The position numbers and the translations under genes are program-made. Shown here piece by piece: positions 16,324 through 24,258 of a stretch of DNA of 38,843 nucleotides. The DNA is from Clostridiales bacterium. GTDB taxonomy: Bacteria > Bacillota > Clostridia > Oscillospirales > Acutalibacteraceae. The stretch's first letter is position 1, and the number at the start of each line of letters is the position of its first letter. The notes beneath the pieces were generated by a model. The model had not been told where the DNA came from. It saw only the letters and a list, made by a program, of their open reading frames with translations, and ran no database searches. The stretch is taken from the NCBI GenBank assembly GCA_021199275.1, contig JAJQIJ010000012.1, positions 1 through 38,843 on the forward strand, written 5' to 3'.

Positions 16324-18177
16324 ATGAAAAGAATAAAACTTACAATGTCGCAGGCGCTGGTTAAATTTCTTGACAACCAATATATTGAATGCGACGGGGT
16401 TGAAAGCAAATTTGTTTCAGGCATTTTCGGCATTTTCGGCCACGGCTGCGTTGTAGGGGTGGGCCAGGCGCTTGAGCAGGGCGGCCATAACCTGAAATTT
16501 TACCAGGGTAAAAATGAACAAAACATGGCGCTTGCCGCTGTTGCATATGCAAAACAGATGGACAGAAAGGCAATAATTCCCTGTGTGTCGTCAATCGGCC
16601 CGGGCGCAACAAATATGGTAACTGCCTGCGGCTGTGCAACTGCCAACAGAATACCTCTCTTGGTGCTGCCGGGCGACACTTTTGCCTGCCGACAGCCTGA
16701 CCCTGTGTTACAGCAAGCCGAATTTTTTGACAACTTCGGCAGAACTGTTACTGACAGCTTTAAAGGTGTGTGCCATTATTTTGACAGAATTGTAAGGCCT
16801 GAACAGCTGATGACCGCCTGCCTTAACGCAATGCGCGTGCTTACAGACCCGGCTGACACCGGTGCGGTTTGCCTTGCAATGCCGCAGGACGTTGAGGGTG
16901 AAGCATACGATTACCCTGAACATTTTCTGCAAAAGCGCGTTTGGCACCTTGACAGGCGCCCCGCAACAGCAGCCCAGCTTGAACGCGCTGCAAAGCTTAT
17001 AAAAGAATCAAAACGCCCGATTATTGTGTGCGGCGGCGGCGTGCGTTACAGCGGCGCTGAAAATGAACTTTTGGATTTTGCCAAGCAGTGCAATATTCCT
17101 ATTACAGAAACGCAGGCAGGCAAGGGACTTATTGACTGGAAAGATGAACTCAATCTTGGCGGAATAGGCGTTACCGGCGGGTTGGCTGCAAATGTTATTG
17201 CAAAAGACGCTGACCTTATAATCGGCGTTGGCACAAGATTTTCAGATTTCACAACTTCGTCAAAATGGCTTTTCAATGAGCAAAGAAAGGTGCTGGCAAT
17301 AAATGTCTGCCCGTTTGACGCTTATAAAATGGACGCCCAAGCTATTGTTGCTGACGCTAAGGAAACGCTTTTGGCATTAAAAGATGTGTGCGCAACTTAC
17401 AAAACGGCTTACAGCGGCGAAATCAAAGCCGCTAAAGAAGAGTGGGACAAAATAGTAGACGAATATTATTCCACAGAACTGCCGGGCGGGCTTAACCAGA
17501 CATTAGCGCTGGGCATAATTAATGAAGCCATGGCAGACTGCGACATTGCGCTTGGCTCCGCCGGCTCGCTGCCGGGCGACATGCAGCGACTTTTCAGGTC
17601 CAAAAACAGCCGCACATACCACATGGAATACGGCTATTCAAACATGGGCTATGAAATCAACGGCGCCCTGGGCGCCAAGCTTGCATGCCCTGAAAGCGAA
17701 GTTTACGCCTTTTGCGGTGACGGTTCATTTTTAATGGGACATTCAGAGCTTTACACCGCCGTGCAAGAGGGGCTGAAAATAAATGTCTGCCTGTTTGACA
17801 ACATGGGCTGGGGCTGCATTGAAAATTTGCAAAACAGCCAGGGCACAGACACATTCGGCACTGTTTTCCGTGCCAGAAACCCTGTAACCGGCATGCTTGA
17901 CGGCGATGAAATTGACGTTGATTTTGCAAAAATTGCCGAAGCTTACGGCGCCAAGGGTTACACCGTCAGAACGTCAGGCGAACTGAAAGACGCGCTTGAA
18001 GACGCAAAGAAACAAAGCGTTTCCTGCCTGTTTGACATAAAGGTTTTGCCCAAAACCATGACCCCGGGCTTTGAGTCCTGGTGGCGCGTCGGCGTTGCAG
18101 AGGTTTCTGAAAGCGAAACCGTTGCGGCGGCTTGGCAGGATATGCAAAAGCACATAAGCGAAACATTTGACTATTAA
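16324..18177 (+). CDS. iolD: 3D-(3,5/4)-trihydroxycyclohexane-1,2-dione hydrolase
   Basis: A 617-aa thiamine-diphosphate enzyme opening the trihydroxycyclohexanedione ring to 5-deoxy-glucuronate in inositol breakdown. It has the acetolactate-synthase-like three-domain build: N-terminal PYR domain with the ThDP-activating Glu65 (KNEQNMALAA), a central domain, and a C-terminal PP domain with the motif GDGSFLMGHSEL ending in LFDN (about 472-500). Length is close to B. subtilis IolD. ATG 16324 has GAAAGG upstream. It lies 68 nt after iolG and 27 nt before iolE, so the three are probably one transcript. Confidence 0.93.
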   Translation: MKRIKLTMSQALVKFLDNQYIECDGVESKFVSGIFGIFGHGCVVGVGQALEQGGHNLKFYQGKNEQNMALAAVAYAKQMDRKAIIPCVSSIGPGATNMVTACGCATANRIPLLVLPGDTFACRQPDPVLQQAEFFDNFGRTVTDSFKGVCHYFDRIVRPEQLMTACLNAMRVLTDPADTGAVCLAMPQDVEGEAYDYPEHFLQKRVWHLDRRPATAAQLERAAKLIKESKRPIIVCGGGVRYSGAENELLDFAKQCNIPITETQAGKGLIDWKDELNLGGIGVTGGLAANVIAKDADLIIGVGTRFSDFTTSSKWLFNEQRKVLAINVCPFDAYKMDAQAIVADAKETLLALKDVCATYKTAYSGEIKAAKEEWDKIVDEYYSTELPGGLNQTLALGIINEAMADCDIALGSAGSLPGDMQRLFRSKNSRTYHMEYGYSNMGYEINGALGAKLACPESEVYAFCGDGSFLMGHSELYTAVQEGLKINVCLFDNMGWGCIENLQNSQGTDTFGTVFRARNPVTGMLDGDEIDVDFAKIAEAYGAKGYTVRTSGELKDALEDAKKQSVSCLFDIKVLPKTMTPGFESWWRVGVAEVSESETVAAAWQDMQKHISETFDY

Positions 18178-18204
18178 TTAAAAAAGTCTGAAAGGATAAA
18201 ACAT

Positions 18205-19104
18205 ATGTTAAACCCAAACAAAGTAAAGCTTGCAATTGCGCCCATTGGCTGGACTAATGACGACATGCCTGACCTTGGCGCCGAAAACACATTTGAACAG
18301 TGCATAAGTGAAATGGCTCTTGCCGGCTTTAAAGGCTCTGAAATCGGAAATAAATACCCGAAAGACCCCGCAGTGCTTAAAAAGTATCTTGACATCAGGG
18401 GGCTTCAAATCTGCAACGCATGGTTTTCTTCATATTTAACTTCAAAGCCATATGATGAAACAATAAGCGCTTTCAAGGCCCACTGCGACAAACTGCATTA
18501 TCTTGGCGCAAAGGTAATCGGCGCGTCAGAGCAGGGAAATTCAATTCAAGGCGATACTTCAAAGGCAATACTTGACGAAAAGCCATATTACACAGACGAA
18601 GAATGGGCTGTGGTTGCAAAGGGATTCAATGAAATGGGCGAATATGCCAAATCAAAGGGCATGTTTTTCACTGTGCACCACCATATGGGCACCGGTGTGC
18701 AGACTGCCGCTGAAATTGACAAGCTCATGGAAATGACTGACCCGGAGCTTGTATATCTGCTTTTTGACAGCGGGCACCTTACTTTTGCCGGAATTGACCC
18801 GGTGTCAGTGCTCAGCAAATATATCACCAGAATAAAACATGTTCACCTTAAAGACGTGCGCCTTTATATTTATAATAACCTTGTTGTGCCGCAGCATATG
18901 TCTTTTCTTGACGCGGTGCGTGCCGGCGTGTTTACTGTTCCGGGTGACGGCGATGTTGATTTTACACCGATTTTTGATATCCTTGCCGAAAATAATTACG
19001 AGGGCTGGGTTGTTGTAGAGGCAGAGCAGGACCCTGCCAAGGCAAACCCGTTTGAATATGCGCTCAAGGCCAGAAAATATATAGCCGAAAAAACAGGACT
19101 TTAA
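18205..19104 (+). CDS. iolE: myo-Inosose-2 dehydratase
   Basis: A 299-aa TIM-barrel (xylose isomerase-like) metal enzyme that dehydrates 2-keto-myo-inositol to the dione used by IolD. Diagnostic IolE segments are [14 protein letters not shown] at the N-terminus, [19 protein letters not shown] and KHVHLKDVR. Full length. ATG 18205 has GAAAGGA upstream. Enzymatically it acts between IolG and IolD. The later steps (iolB, iolC, iolJ, iolA), a transporter and a regulator are absent from the window, so the set is split or partial here. Confidence 0.93.
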   Translation: MLNPNKVKLAIAPIGWTNDDMPDLGAENTFEQCISEMALAGFKGSEIGNKYPKDPAVLKKYLDIRGLQICNAWFSSYLTSKPYDETISAFKAHCDKLHYLGAKVIGASEQGNSIQGDTSKAILDEKPYYTDEEWAVVAKGFNEMGEYAKSKGMFFTVHHHMGTGVQTAAEIDKLMEMTDPELVYLLFDSGHLTFAGIDPVSVLSKYITRIKHVHLKDVRLYIYNNLVVPQHMSFLDAVRAGVFTVPGDGDVDFTPIFDILAENNYEGWVVVEAEQDPAKANPFEYALKARKYIAEKTGL

Positions 19105-19218
19105 AATATGCGAAACAGCCCTGCTTGCCCCATTTAATTACTTTCAAGCCATGACTGAAACAAGTTTTATTTAGCGTTAAGTCTATATTGCAAAAATCAT
19201 TACATAATTTAAATTTTA

Positions 19219-19250
19219 AAGAGCGGCTGCATGCAGCCGCTCTTGTTTTT
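19219..19250 (+). terminator. Terminator of the iol genes
   Basis: A 26-nt perfect palindrome (19219-19244), AAGAGCGGCTGC and its complement, followed by a G and six T. It lies 115 nt after iolE and before the convergent AI-2E family gene; the minus side has a weaker T-rich tail. Confidence 0.85.
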
Positions 19251-19286
19251 TACTTTGTTTATTTGGAATATGTGACAGGGGGTGCT

Positions 19287-20432
19287 TTAGCTTTCGGCAG
19301 TCTGTTCGGTTTTCCACAGCTTTAATCTGCCGGTGTCGTTAAACGCTTTAAGAGTCATAATGCAAAGCGGCACAAGGAACATGCCTATAATGCCAAAAAG
19401 CTTCAGCCCGAAATACAGCCCCGCCAATGTTAATATGGGGTTGACGCCCAGTGAATCGCCCACTATTTTAGGCTCAATATATTGCCTTATTGCCGTTATT
19501 ACCCCATAAATAATTATGAGCCCAATGGCCTGAGATGTGTTGCCGTTTATAAGCGAAATCAGCGCCCACGGAATTAAAACCCCGCCGGAGCCGGCAACCG
19601 GCAATATGTCAAAAACAGCAGTGGCGGCAGCTATTAAATAAATATAATTGTTGTTCATTATATTCAGCATTTTTAAAATTGAAAAGCCAAGCGACAGCTC
19701 ACAGAATGTAATCAGCATAATTATGCCGTAAGCTTTAAGCATTTTGAAAATTGTTTTTGAAAACACCTGTTTGATTTCAACCAGCAGGTTCTTTTTATCT
19801 TGAGGCAGCTGCAGCTTGATAAAGGCGACAACCTTGTTATAATCTTTGGCAAATAAAATTGAAGCTATAATGCCGATAACAATACCCAAAATTGCGCTGG
19901 GCACATTTTTAACCACGCTGTAAACGCCGGAAATTCCGCTTGAAATTGTGCTTGTAAGCGTTGAAGAGTCAACACCCAGGTCAGAAAGCGAAAAGCTGTT
20001 TGCCAGCGAATCAAGGTTTTCGCTGATTGATGCTGACACACTTTCATATAAGCTTTCTGGCAAAAAACTCAGCAGGCTTAGCAGCTGCGCCTTTAAATTT
20101 TCAATAAATTGCGGAAAGTCAGCCAGACTGGTCATTAAATATTTGGCAAAATTTGAAATCTGTTCAACCAGCTGTGAAATTATAAGCGCAAGCGGCACAA
20201 TTATAATTAATAGCGCCAGCAGCACCAGCAGTATTGCCCACAGGGTGTGGCATTTTTTCTTTGTCTTCCTGTCTAAAAAGCGTATTGGCTTTTGCAATAT
20301 AACGGCAAACAAAAATGCCAGCACAAACGGCGCGGTTACCCAAAACAGATATTTAAAATAGATATAAAAAATTGCAATAATTACAAGAGCGTAAGCTATA
20401 TTAATCAAAAACGAGCGTCTTTTTTCAACCAT
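19287..20432 (-). CDS. AI-2E/PerM-family membrane transporter
   Basis: A 381-aa polytopic protein of the AI-2E transporter (UPF0118/PerM, YtvI-like) family. It has paired N-terminal helices (about 10-50), a third helix near 65, an amphipathic periplasmic-type region (about 95-175), and C-terminal helices with PVAGSGGVLIPWALI and EPKIVGDSLGVNPILTLAGLYFG, which are the best conserved parts of the family. The substrate is unknown; some members export AI-2 or act as Na+/H+ antiporters. ATG 20432 has AGAGGA about 11 nt upstream. Single gene, own promoter at 20598-20626. Confidence 0.85.
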   Translation of the reverse strand: MVEKRRSFLINIAYALVIIAIFYIYFKYLFWVTAPFVLAFLFAVILQKPIRFLDRKTKKKCHTLWAILLVLLALLIIIVPLALIISQLVEQISNFAKYLMTSLADFPQFIENLKAQLLSLLSFLPESLYESVSASISENLDSLANSFSLSDLGVDSSTLTSTISSGISGVYSVVKNVPSAILGIVIGIIASILFAKDYNKVVAFIKLQLPQDKKNLLVEIKQVFSKTIFKMLKAYGIIMLITFCELSLGFSILKMLNIMNNNYIYLIAAATAVFDILPVAGSGGVLIPWALISLINGNTSQAIGLIIIYGVITAIRQYIEPKIVGDSLGVNPILTLAGLYFGLKLFGIIGMFLVPLCIMTLKAFNDTGRLKLWKTEQTAES

Positions 20433-20597
20433 TATTTTATAATTCCTCTCAGGCTCAGTAATAACTTGGGGTGAATGCCCGCAATGCAGGCTGCTGCCGG
20501 TTTAAATCAGCAGTGCCGCAAGCTCTGCCGGCAGCGGCAGCTTTGGCGGCGTTTGGTGTGCTAATAGCGGGTAATTCATTAATTAAGCGCTAAAATT

Positions 20598-20626
20598 ATT
20601 TTAATACATAATATTTCATTATTCAA
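20598..20626 (-). promoter_or_regulatory. Promoter of the AI-2E family gene
   Basis: Minus strand TTGAAT (20626-20621), 17 nt, TAAAAT (20603-20598). The predicted leader is about 160 nt. Confidence 0.65.
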
Positions 20627-20664
20627 GTGCGCTGACATAAATTTATATAAATTTAAAATTTTTC

Positions 20665-20693
20665 TTGCATAATAGAAAGAATAGTGTTATTAT
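20665..20693 (+). promoter_or_regulatory. Promoter of the ACT-hom-ask operon
   Basis: TTGCAT (20665-20670), 17 nt, TATTAT (20688-20693). Short leader of about 35 nt. Confidence 0.65.
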
Positions 20694-20734
20694 TTATAAA
20701 GTGTTTTTCATATTGACACAATTGTCTGCGGGCG

Positions 20735-21175
20735 GTGAACAGTTTGAGCGGTTCAGAATATGTTTTGGTAAATAAAGATGTCTTGCCAGGCGTTTATAGG
20801 CAGGTCCTGCTTGCCAAAGAACTTATAGCTTCCGGTGAAGCCGCAAGCGTCACCCAGGCGGCTAAAATGGCGGGAATTTCAAGGTCTGCATATTATAAAT
20901 ACAAAGATTTCGTTTTCGGCTACAGCTCTGCCGGCGAAGAGGGCATTGTTACCATTAAGCTTAAGCTTAAAGACAATAAGGGCGTGCTTTCGGCTGTGAT
21001 TAATGAAATTTACAGGGCAGGCGCAAATGTTTTGTCAATAAATCAAAATGTGCCTAACAATTCTGTTGCAGATGTTTCGCTTACTTTATATACGGCAGAC
21101 ATGAATATTTCAGACAGCGAGCTCAGAGACAGGCTGCAAAAGCTTGACGGAGTCAGATGTCCTGCCGGGCAGTAA
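20735..21175 (+). CDS. ACT domain regulatory protein (UPF0735/PheB-like)
   Basis: A 146-aa protein with an N-terminal helix-turn-helix-like segment (ASVTQAAKMAGISRSAYYKYKDFVF, about 37-61) and a C-terminal ACT domain (about 70-140; KDNKGVLSAVINEIYRAG, NVLSINQNVP). ACT domains bind amino acids, so it is a candidate amino-acid-responsive regulator of the downstream homoserine dehydrogenase and aspartokinase. B. subtilis PheB has the same architecture and sits beside hom-type or phenylalanine genes. The start is uncertain: GTG 20735 is given, but TTG 20744 with GGCGG 8 nt upstream is equally possible. It lies 63 nt before hom. Confidence 0.85.
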   Translation: MNSLSGSEYVLVNKDVLPGVYRQVLLAKELIASGEAASVTQAAKMAGISRSAYYKYKDFVFGYSSAGEEGIVTIKLKLKDNKGVLSAVINEIYRAGANVLSINQNVPNNSVADVSLTLYTADMNISDSELRDRLQKLDGVRCPAGQ

Positions 21176-21190
21176 TGCGTCGGCTGTTAA

Positions 21191-21209
21191 TAAGAGAAAC
21201 GTTCTCTTA
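21191..21209 (+). repeat. Inverted repeat in the hom leader
   Basis: TAAGAGAA (21191-21198) and TTCTCTTA (21202-21209), with a 3-nt spacer, between the ACT gene and hom. It could be an RNA hairpin near the hom ribosome binding site or an operator. No T-run follows, so it is not a terminator. Confidence 0.5.
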
Positions 21210-21238
21210 CACAAATTATTATACAGAGAGGAATATAT

Positions 21239-22456
21239 ATGAAAGTTGCTGTTTTAGGTTACGGAACTGTGGGTTCCGGTGTGGTAGAGGTGCTTGAAAG
21301 CCACTGCGAAGTTATAAAAAAACGCACCGGCGGTGATGTGCTGGAAGTTTCACGCATACTTGATTTGCGCGATTTTCCGGGCGACAGTCATGCCGCAATT
21401 TTCACAAAAAATTTTAACGACATTTTGAAAGACGACGAAATTAAAGTCGTGGCTGAAACCATGGGCGGGGTAAACCCCGCTTACGAATTCACCGAAAAGC
21501 TGCTTGCAGCGGGTAAATCTGTTGTTACGTCTAATAAAGAGCTTGTTGCTCAAAAGGGGCTTCAGCTGCTTAACACTGCTAAAGAACACAACACTAATTA
21601 TTTGTTTGAAGCAAGCGTCGGCGGGGGAATACCGATAATCCGCCCCATGGCGCAATGCCTTGCAGGCAATAATATTGAGGGCATTGCCGGCATTTTAAAC
21701 GGCACAACCAATTTTATTCTTACTAAAATGATTGAAGAAAACATGAGCTTTTCAGACGCGCTTGCACTTGCCCAGAAAAACGGCTATGCTGAAAAAGACC
21801 CCACGGCAGACATAGAGGGCCATGACGCCTGCAGAAAAGTGTGCATTTTGGCTTCGCTTGCTTTCGGCAAGCATGTATACCCGTCTCAGGTGCAAACGCA
21901 GGGAATAAAAGACATAACACTTCAAGATGTGGCATATGCGGCGTCTGCAAACGGGGTTATAAAGCTGCTTGGGCAGATTAAATATATAGATGAAAACAGC
22001 ATTGCGGCTTTCGTCAGCCCCGCGGTTGTTTTTGCCGGCAGCCAGCTTGCTTCAGTGCGCGATGTTTTCAATGCAATTCTTGTTCGCGGCGACGCTGTGG
22101 GCGACGTTTGCTTTTACGGCCGCGGCGCCGGTAAGCTGCCGACTGCCTCCGCGGTTGTTGCCGACATGGTTGACTGCGCAAAACATATAGACAGGCGCAA
22201 AATTTTCGGCTGGGGCGCGGGCGATTCAGATTATGTTGTTGACTATAAACAGGTGCTGCCCATGCAGTTTTATGTAAGGGCCAAAATGAGCCAAAGTGAA
22301 GTGCTGGCGCTGTTTTCTGACGTGAAATTCCTGTCAAGAAAAGGCCAGCCGTCTGACGAAACCGCGTTTATTACCGACAAAATGACTGAAAATGAACTTA
22401 TGCAAAAGCTTTCAGGCAAGGTAGTTTACAGCACCATCAAGGTTGCGGAATATTAA
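21239..22456 (+). CDS. hom: Homoserine dehydrogenase
   Basis: A 405-aa NAD(P)-dependent enzyme reducing aspartate semialdehyde to homoserine, the branch to threonine and methionine. It has an N-terminal Rossmann fold (GYGTVGSGV, about 7-15), a catalytic region with GILNGTTNFILT and the KDPTADIEGHDACRK signature, and a C-terminal ACT-like extension (about 335-405) for feedback control. ATG 21239 follows AGAGAGGA at good spacing. It lies between the ACT protein and aspartokinase, the common Firmicutes order, so the three are probably one operon. Confidence 0.95.
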   Translation: MKVAVLGYGTVGSGVVEVLESHCEVIKKRTGGDVLEVSRILDLRDFPGDSHAAIFTKNFNDILKDDEIKVVAETMGGVNPAYEFTEKLLAAGKSVVTSNKELVAQKGLQLLNTAKEHNTNYLFEASVGGGIPIIRPMAQCLAGNNIEGIAGILNGTTNFILTKMIEENMSFSDALALAQKNGYAEKDPTADIEGHDACRKVCILASLAFGKHVYPSQVQTQGIKDITLQDVAYAASANGVIKLLGQIKYIDENSIAAFVSPAVVFAGSQLASVRDVFNAILVRGDAVGDVCFYGRGAGKLPTASAVVADMVDCAKHIDRRKIFGWGAGDSDYVVDYKQVLPMQFYVRAKMSQSEVLALFSDVKFLSRKGQPSDETAFITDKMTENELMQKLSGKVVYSTIKVAEY

Positions 22457-22482
22457 TTAATATCAGATTTATTGGAGGAAAT

Positions 22483-23691
22483 ATGGCTTTAATAGTACAA
22501 AAATTCGGCGGCTCATCTGTTGCAGACGCAAAGCGAATTCAAAACGTTGCTTCTATAATTGCCGAAACATACCGTGCCGGAAACGATGTGGTGGTTGTTG
22601 TTTCGGCGCAGGGCGACACTACAGACGATTTAATTGCAAAAGCATATGAAATTAATAAAAGACCCGCCGCAAGAGAAATGGACCAGCTGCTTACAGCCGG
22701 CGAACAAATTTCAATTTCACTGCTTGCAATGGCGGTTGAGGGGTTTGGCTTGCCCGTTATTTCATTGCTGGGTTGGCAGGCGGGCTTTCACACCAATTCG
22801 GTTTACGGTGCGGCGCGCATAAAAAACATAAAAACAAACAGACTTCGCGCGGAAATATCAAAGCATAATATAGTTATAGTTGCAGGTTTTCAGGGCATTA
22901 ACAGATATGATGACCTGACAACGCTCGGGCGCGGCGGCTCAGACACTTCGGCTGTTGCCATTGCAGCGCAGCTGCATGCTGACAAATGCCAAATTTTCAC
23001 TGACGTTGAAGGCGTTTACACAGCAGACCCGCGCAAGGTTAAAAATGCGCTGAAGCTCAGCGAAATTACTTATGACGAAATGCTGGAACTTGCCACGCTC
23101 GGCGCTCAGGTTCTTAACAATCGCTCTGTAGAAATGGCGAAAAAATATTCGGTTAAGCTTGAAGTGCTTTCATCGCTTACAAAATCAAGCGGCACAATAG
23201 TAAAGGAGAAAATTAATATGGAAAAAATGCTTATCAGAGGAGTTACTAAAGACACAGACGTTGCGCTTATTTCAGTTGTCGGGCTTGACGACAACCCGGG
23301 CGTTGCCTTTAAAATTTTTTCAGTGCTTGCACAAAAAAATATAAATGTCGACATTATTCTGCAATCTGTAGGGAGAGACGGCACCAAGGACTTAACCTTT
23401 ACCGTTTCAAAAGACAACGGAGTCGTTGCTATTGAAACACTTGGCAATCTCAGCGTGCTTGAAAACACAAAAATCACATGCACCACCGGCGTGGCAAAGG
23501 TGTCTATAGTCGGCGCCGGCATGGAATCTCACCCCGGCACTGCCTCAACAATGTTTGAAGCTCTGTATGCACAAAATATAAACATCAAGATGATTTCAAC
23601 GTCTGAAATTAAAATTTCGGTAATCATAGACGCCGAAGAGGCAGACAGAGCCGTTGCCGCCGTGCACAACGCCTTTCTGCCAAATGACTGA
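22483..23691 (+). CDS. Aspartate kinase (alpha subunit, full length)
   Basis: A 402-aa enzyme phosphorylating L-aspartate, the entry to lysine, threonine and methionine synthesis. The N-terminal kinase domain (about 1-240) has KFGGSSVAD at residues 6-14 and RGGSDTSAVA; the C-terminal regulatory part has two ACT domains (about 260-400). ATG 22483 has GGAGG. The size and the internal start at 23218 resemble B. subtilis aspartokinase II (lysC), whose beta subunit is made from the same frame. Which amino acid controls it cannot be read from the sequence. No lysine riboswitch was seen upstream. It ends about 4 nt before the -35 of the greA promoter. Confidence 0.95.
   Translation: MALIVQKFGGSSVADAKRIQNVASIIAETYRAGNDVVVVVSAQGDTTDDLIAKAYEINKRPAAREMDQLLTAGEQISISLLAMAVEGFGLPVISLLGWQAGFHTNSVYGAARIKNIKTNRLRAEISKHNIVIVAGFQGINRYDDLTTLGRGGSDTSAVAIAAQLHADKCQIFTDVEGVYTADPRKVKNALKLSEITYDEMLELATLGAQVLNNRSVEMAKKYSVKLEVLSSLTKSSGTIVKEKINMEKMLIRGVTKDTDVALISVVGLDDNPGVAFKIFSVLAQKNINVDIILQSVGRDGTKDLTFTVSKDNGVVAIETLGNLSVLENTKITCTTGVAKVSIVGAGMESHPGTASTMFEALYAQNINIKMISTSEIKISVIIDAEEADRAVAAVHNAFLPND
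23218..23691 (+). CDS. Aspartokinase beta subunit (internal in-frame start)
   Basis: An internal ATG at 23218 (codon 246 of the full protein) is preceded by AAGGAG (23203-23208), spaced 9 nt, an unusually good ribosome binding site inside a coding region. Translation from here gives 157 aa containing only the two ACT domains. B. subtilis LysC makes a beta subunit of similar size this way, which binds the feedback amino acid in an alpha2-beta2 enzyme. Use of this start is inferred by that analogy. Confidence 0.75.
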   Translation: MEKMLIRGVTKDTDVALISVVGLDDNPGVAFKIFSVLAQKNINVDIILQSVGRDGTKDLTFTVSKDNGVVAIETLGNLSVLENTKITCTTGVAKVSIVGAGMESHPGTASTMFEALYAQNINIKMISTSEIKISVIIDAEEADRAVAAVHNAFLPND

Positions 23692-23694
23692 CGC

Positions 23695-23723
23695 TTGACT
23701 TTGCATATATTATATTATATAAT
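23695..23723 (+). promoter_or_regulatory. Promoter of greA-lysS
   Basis: TTGACT (23695-23700), 17 nt, TATAAT (23718-23723). It separates greA-lysS from the amino-acid operon; no terminator lies between them, so read-through is likely. Confidence 0.8.
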
Positions 23724-23777
23724 ATTAGGAACAAAAATTAAGATTTAGGCATTTTTTGCAAAAAGGGGATATTATCA

Positions 23778-24245
23778 ATGGCAGCAAAAATATTTAAAAT
23801 GACTTCGGCAGGCAAGGCCGAACTTGAATCTGAGCTTGAAGCGCTTAAAACGCAGGGCAGAATTGACATAGCTGAAAAATTAAAGGTGGCGCGTTCCTAT
23901 GGTGACCTTTCAGAAAACAGCGAATATGACGAAGCCAAGTCAGAACAGGCAAAAATCGAAGCCCGTATAAATGAAATTGAATACCAGCTTGACCACTCTG
24001 AAATCATTGATGTGCAAGACAGTTCAACAATTTCAATGGGCTCAAAGGTTATATTAAAAAGAGTTTCAGATGATTTTGAGGCCACCTATGAAATAGTCGG
24101 TTTTTCACAGAGCGACCCTGCAAACGGTAAAATTTCAGATGAAAGCCCGTTAGGCAAAGCGTTAATAGGCGCAAAAGTCGGCAAAACCGTTGTTGTTGAA
24201 GCTCCTATAGGAAATATAAAATATAAAATTTTGGGTGTTGAATAA
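23778..24245 (+). CDS. greA: Transcription elongation factor GreA
   Basis: A 155-aa factor that rescues backtracked RNA polymerase by stimulating transcript cleavage. It has the N-terminal coiled coil (about 1-75; RSYGDLSENSEYDEAKSEQ with the acidic Asp/Glu tip residues) and a C-terminal FKBP-like domain (about 82-155; SPLGKALIGAKVGKTV). Length is typical. ATG 23778 is preceded by AAGGGG. It ends 13 nt before lysS, the frequent greA-lysS pairing in Firmicutes. Confidence 0.95.
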   Translation: MAAKIFKMTSAGKAELESELEALKTQGRIDIAEKLKVARSYGDLSENSEYDEAKSEQAKIEARINEIEYQLDHSEIIDVQDSSTISMGSKVILKRVSDDFEATYEIVGFSQSDPANGKISDESPLGKALIGAKVGKTVVVEAPIGNIKYKILGVE

Positions 24246-24258
24246 ACAGAGGTAAAAT

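Larger units (their letters stand above)
20433..20734. other. Divergent intergenic region, 302 bp
   Basis: No gene is seen. It holds a divergent pair of promoters (20598-20626 minus, 20665-20693 plus). An 11-bp stem with one G-U, GCTGCTGCCGG (20490-20500) with CCGGCAGCGGC (20528-20538), falls in the leader of the minus-strand AI-2E family gene. The G+C-rich half (20460-20560) contrasts with the AT-rich promoter half. Confidence 0.6.

Noticed and set aside
20694..21238. Lysine riboswitch (L-box) controlling hom/aspartokinase
   Set aside because: The leader is only about 35 nt and the ACT-hom gap holds just one short hairpin. The expected 170-nt multi-helix domain is absent.
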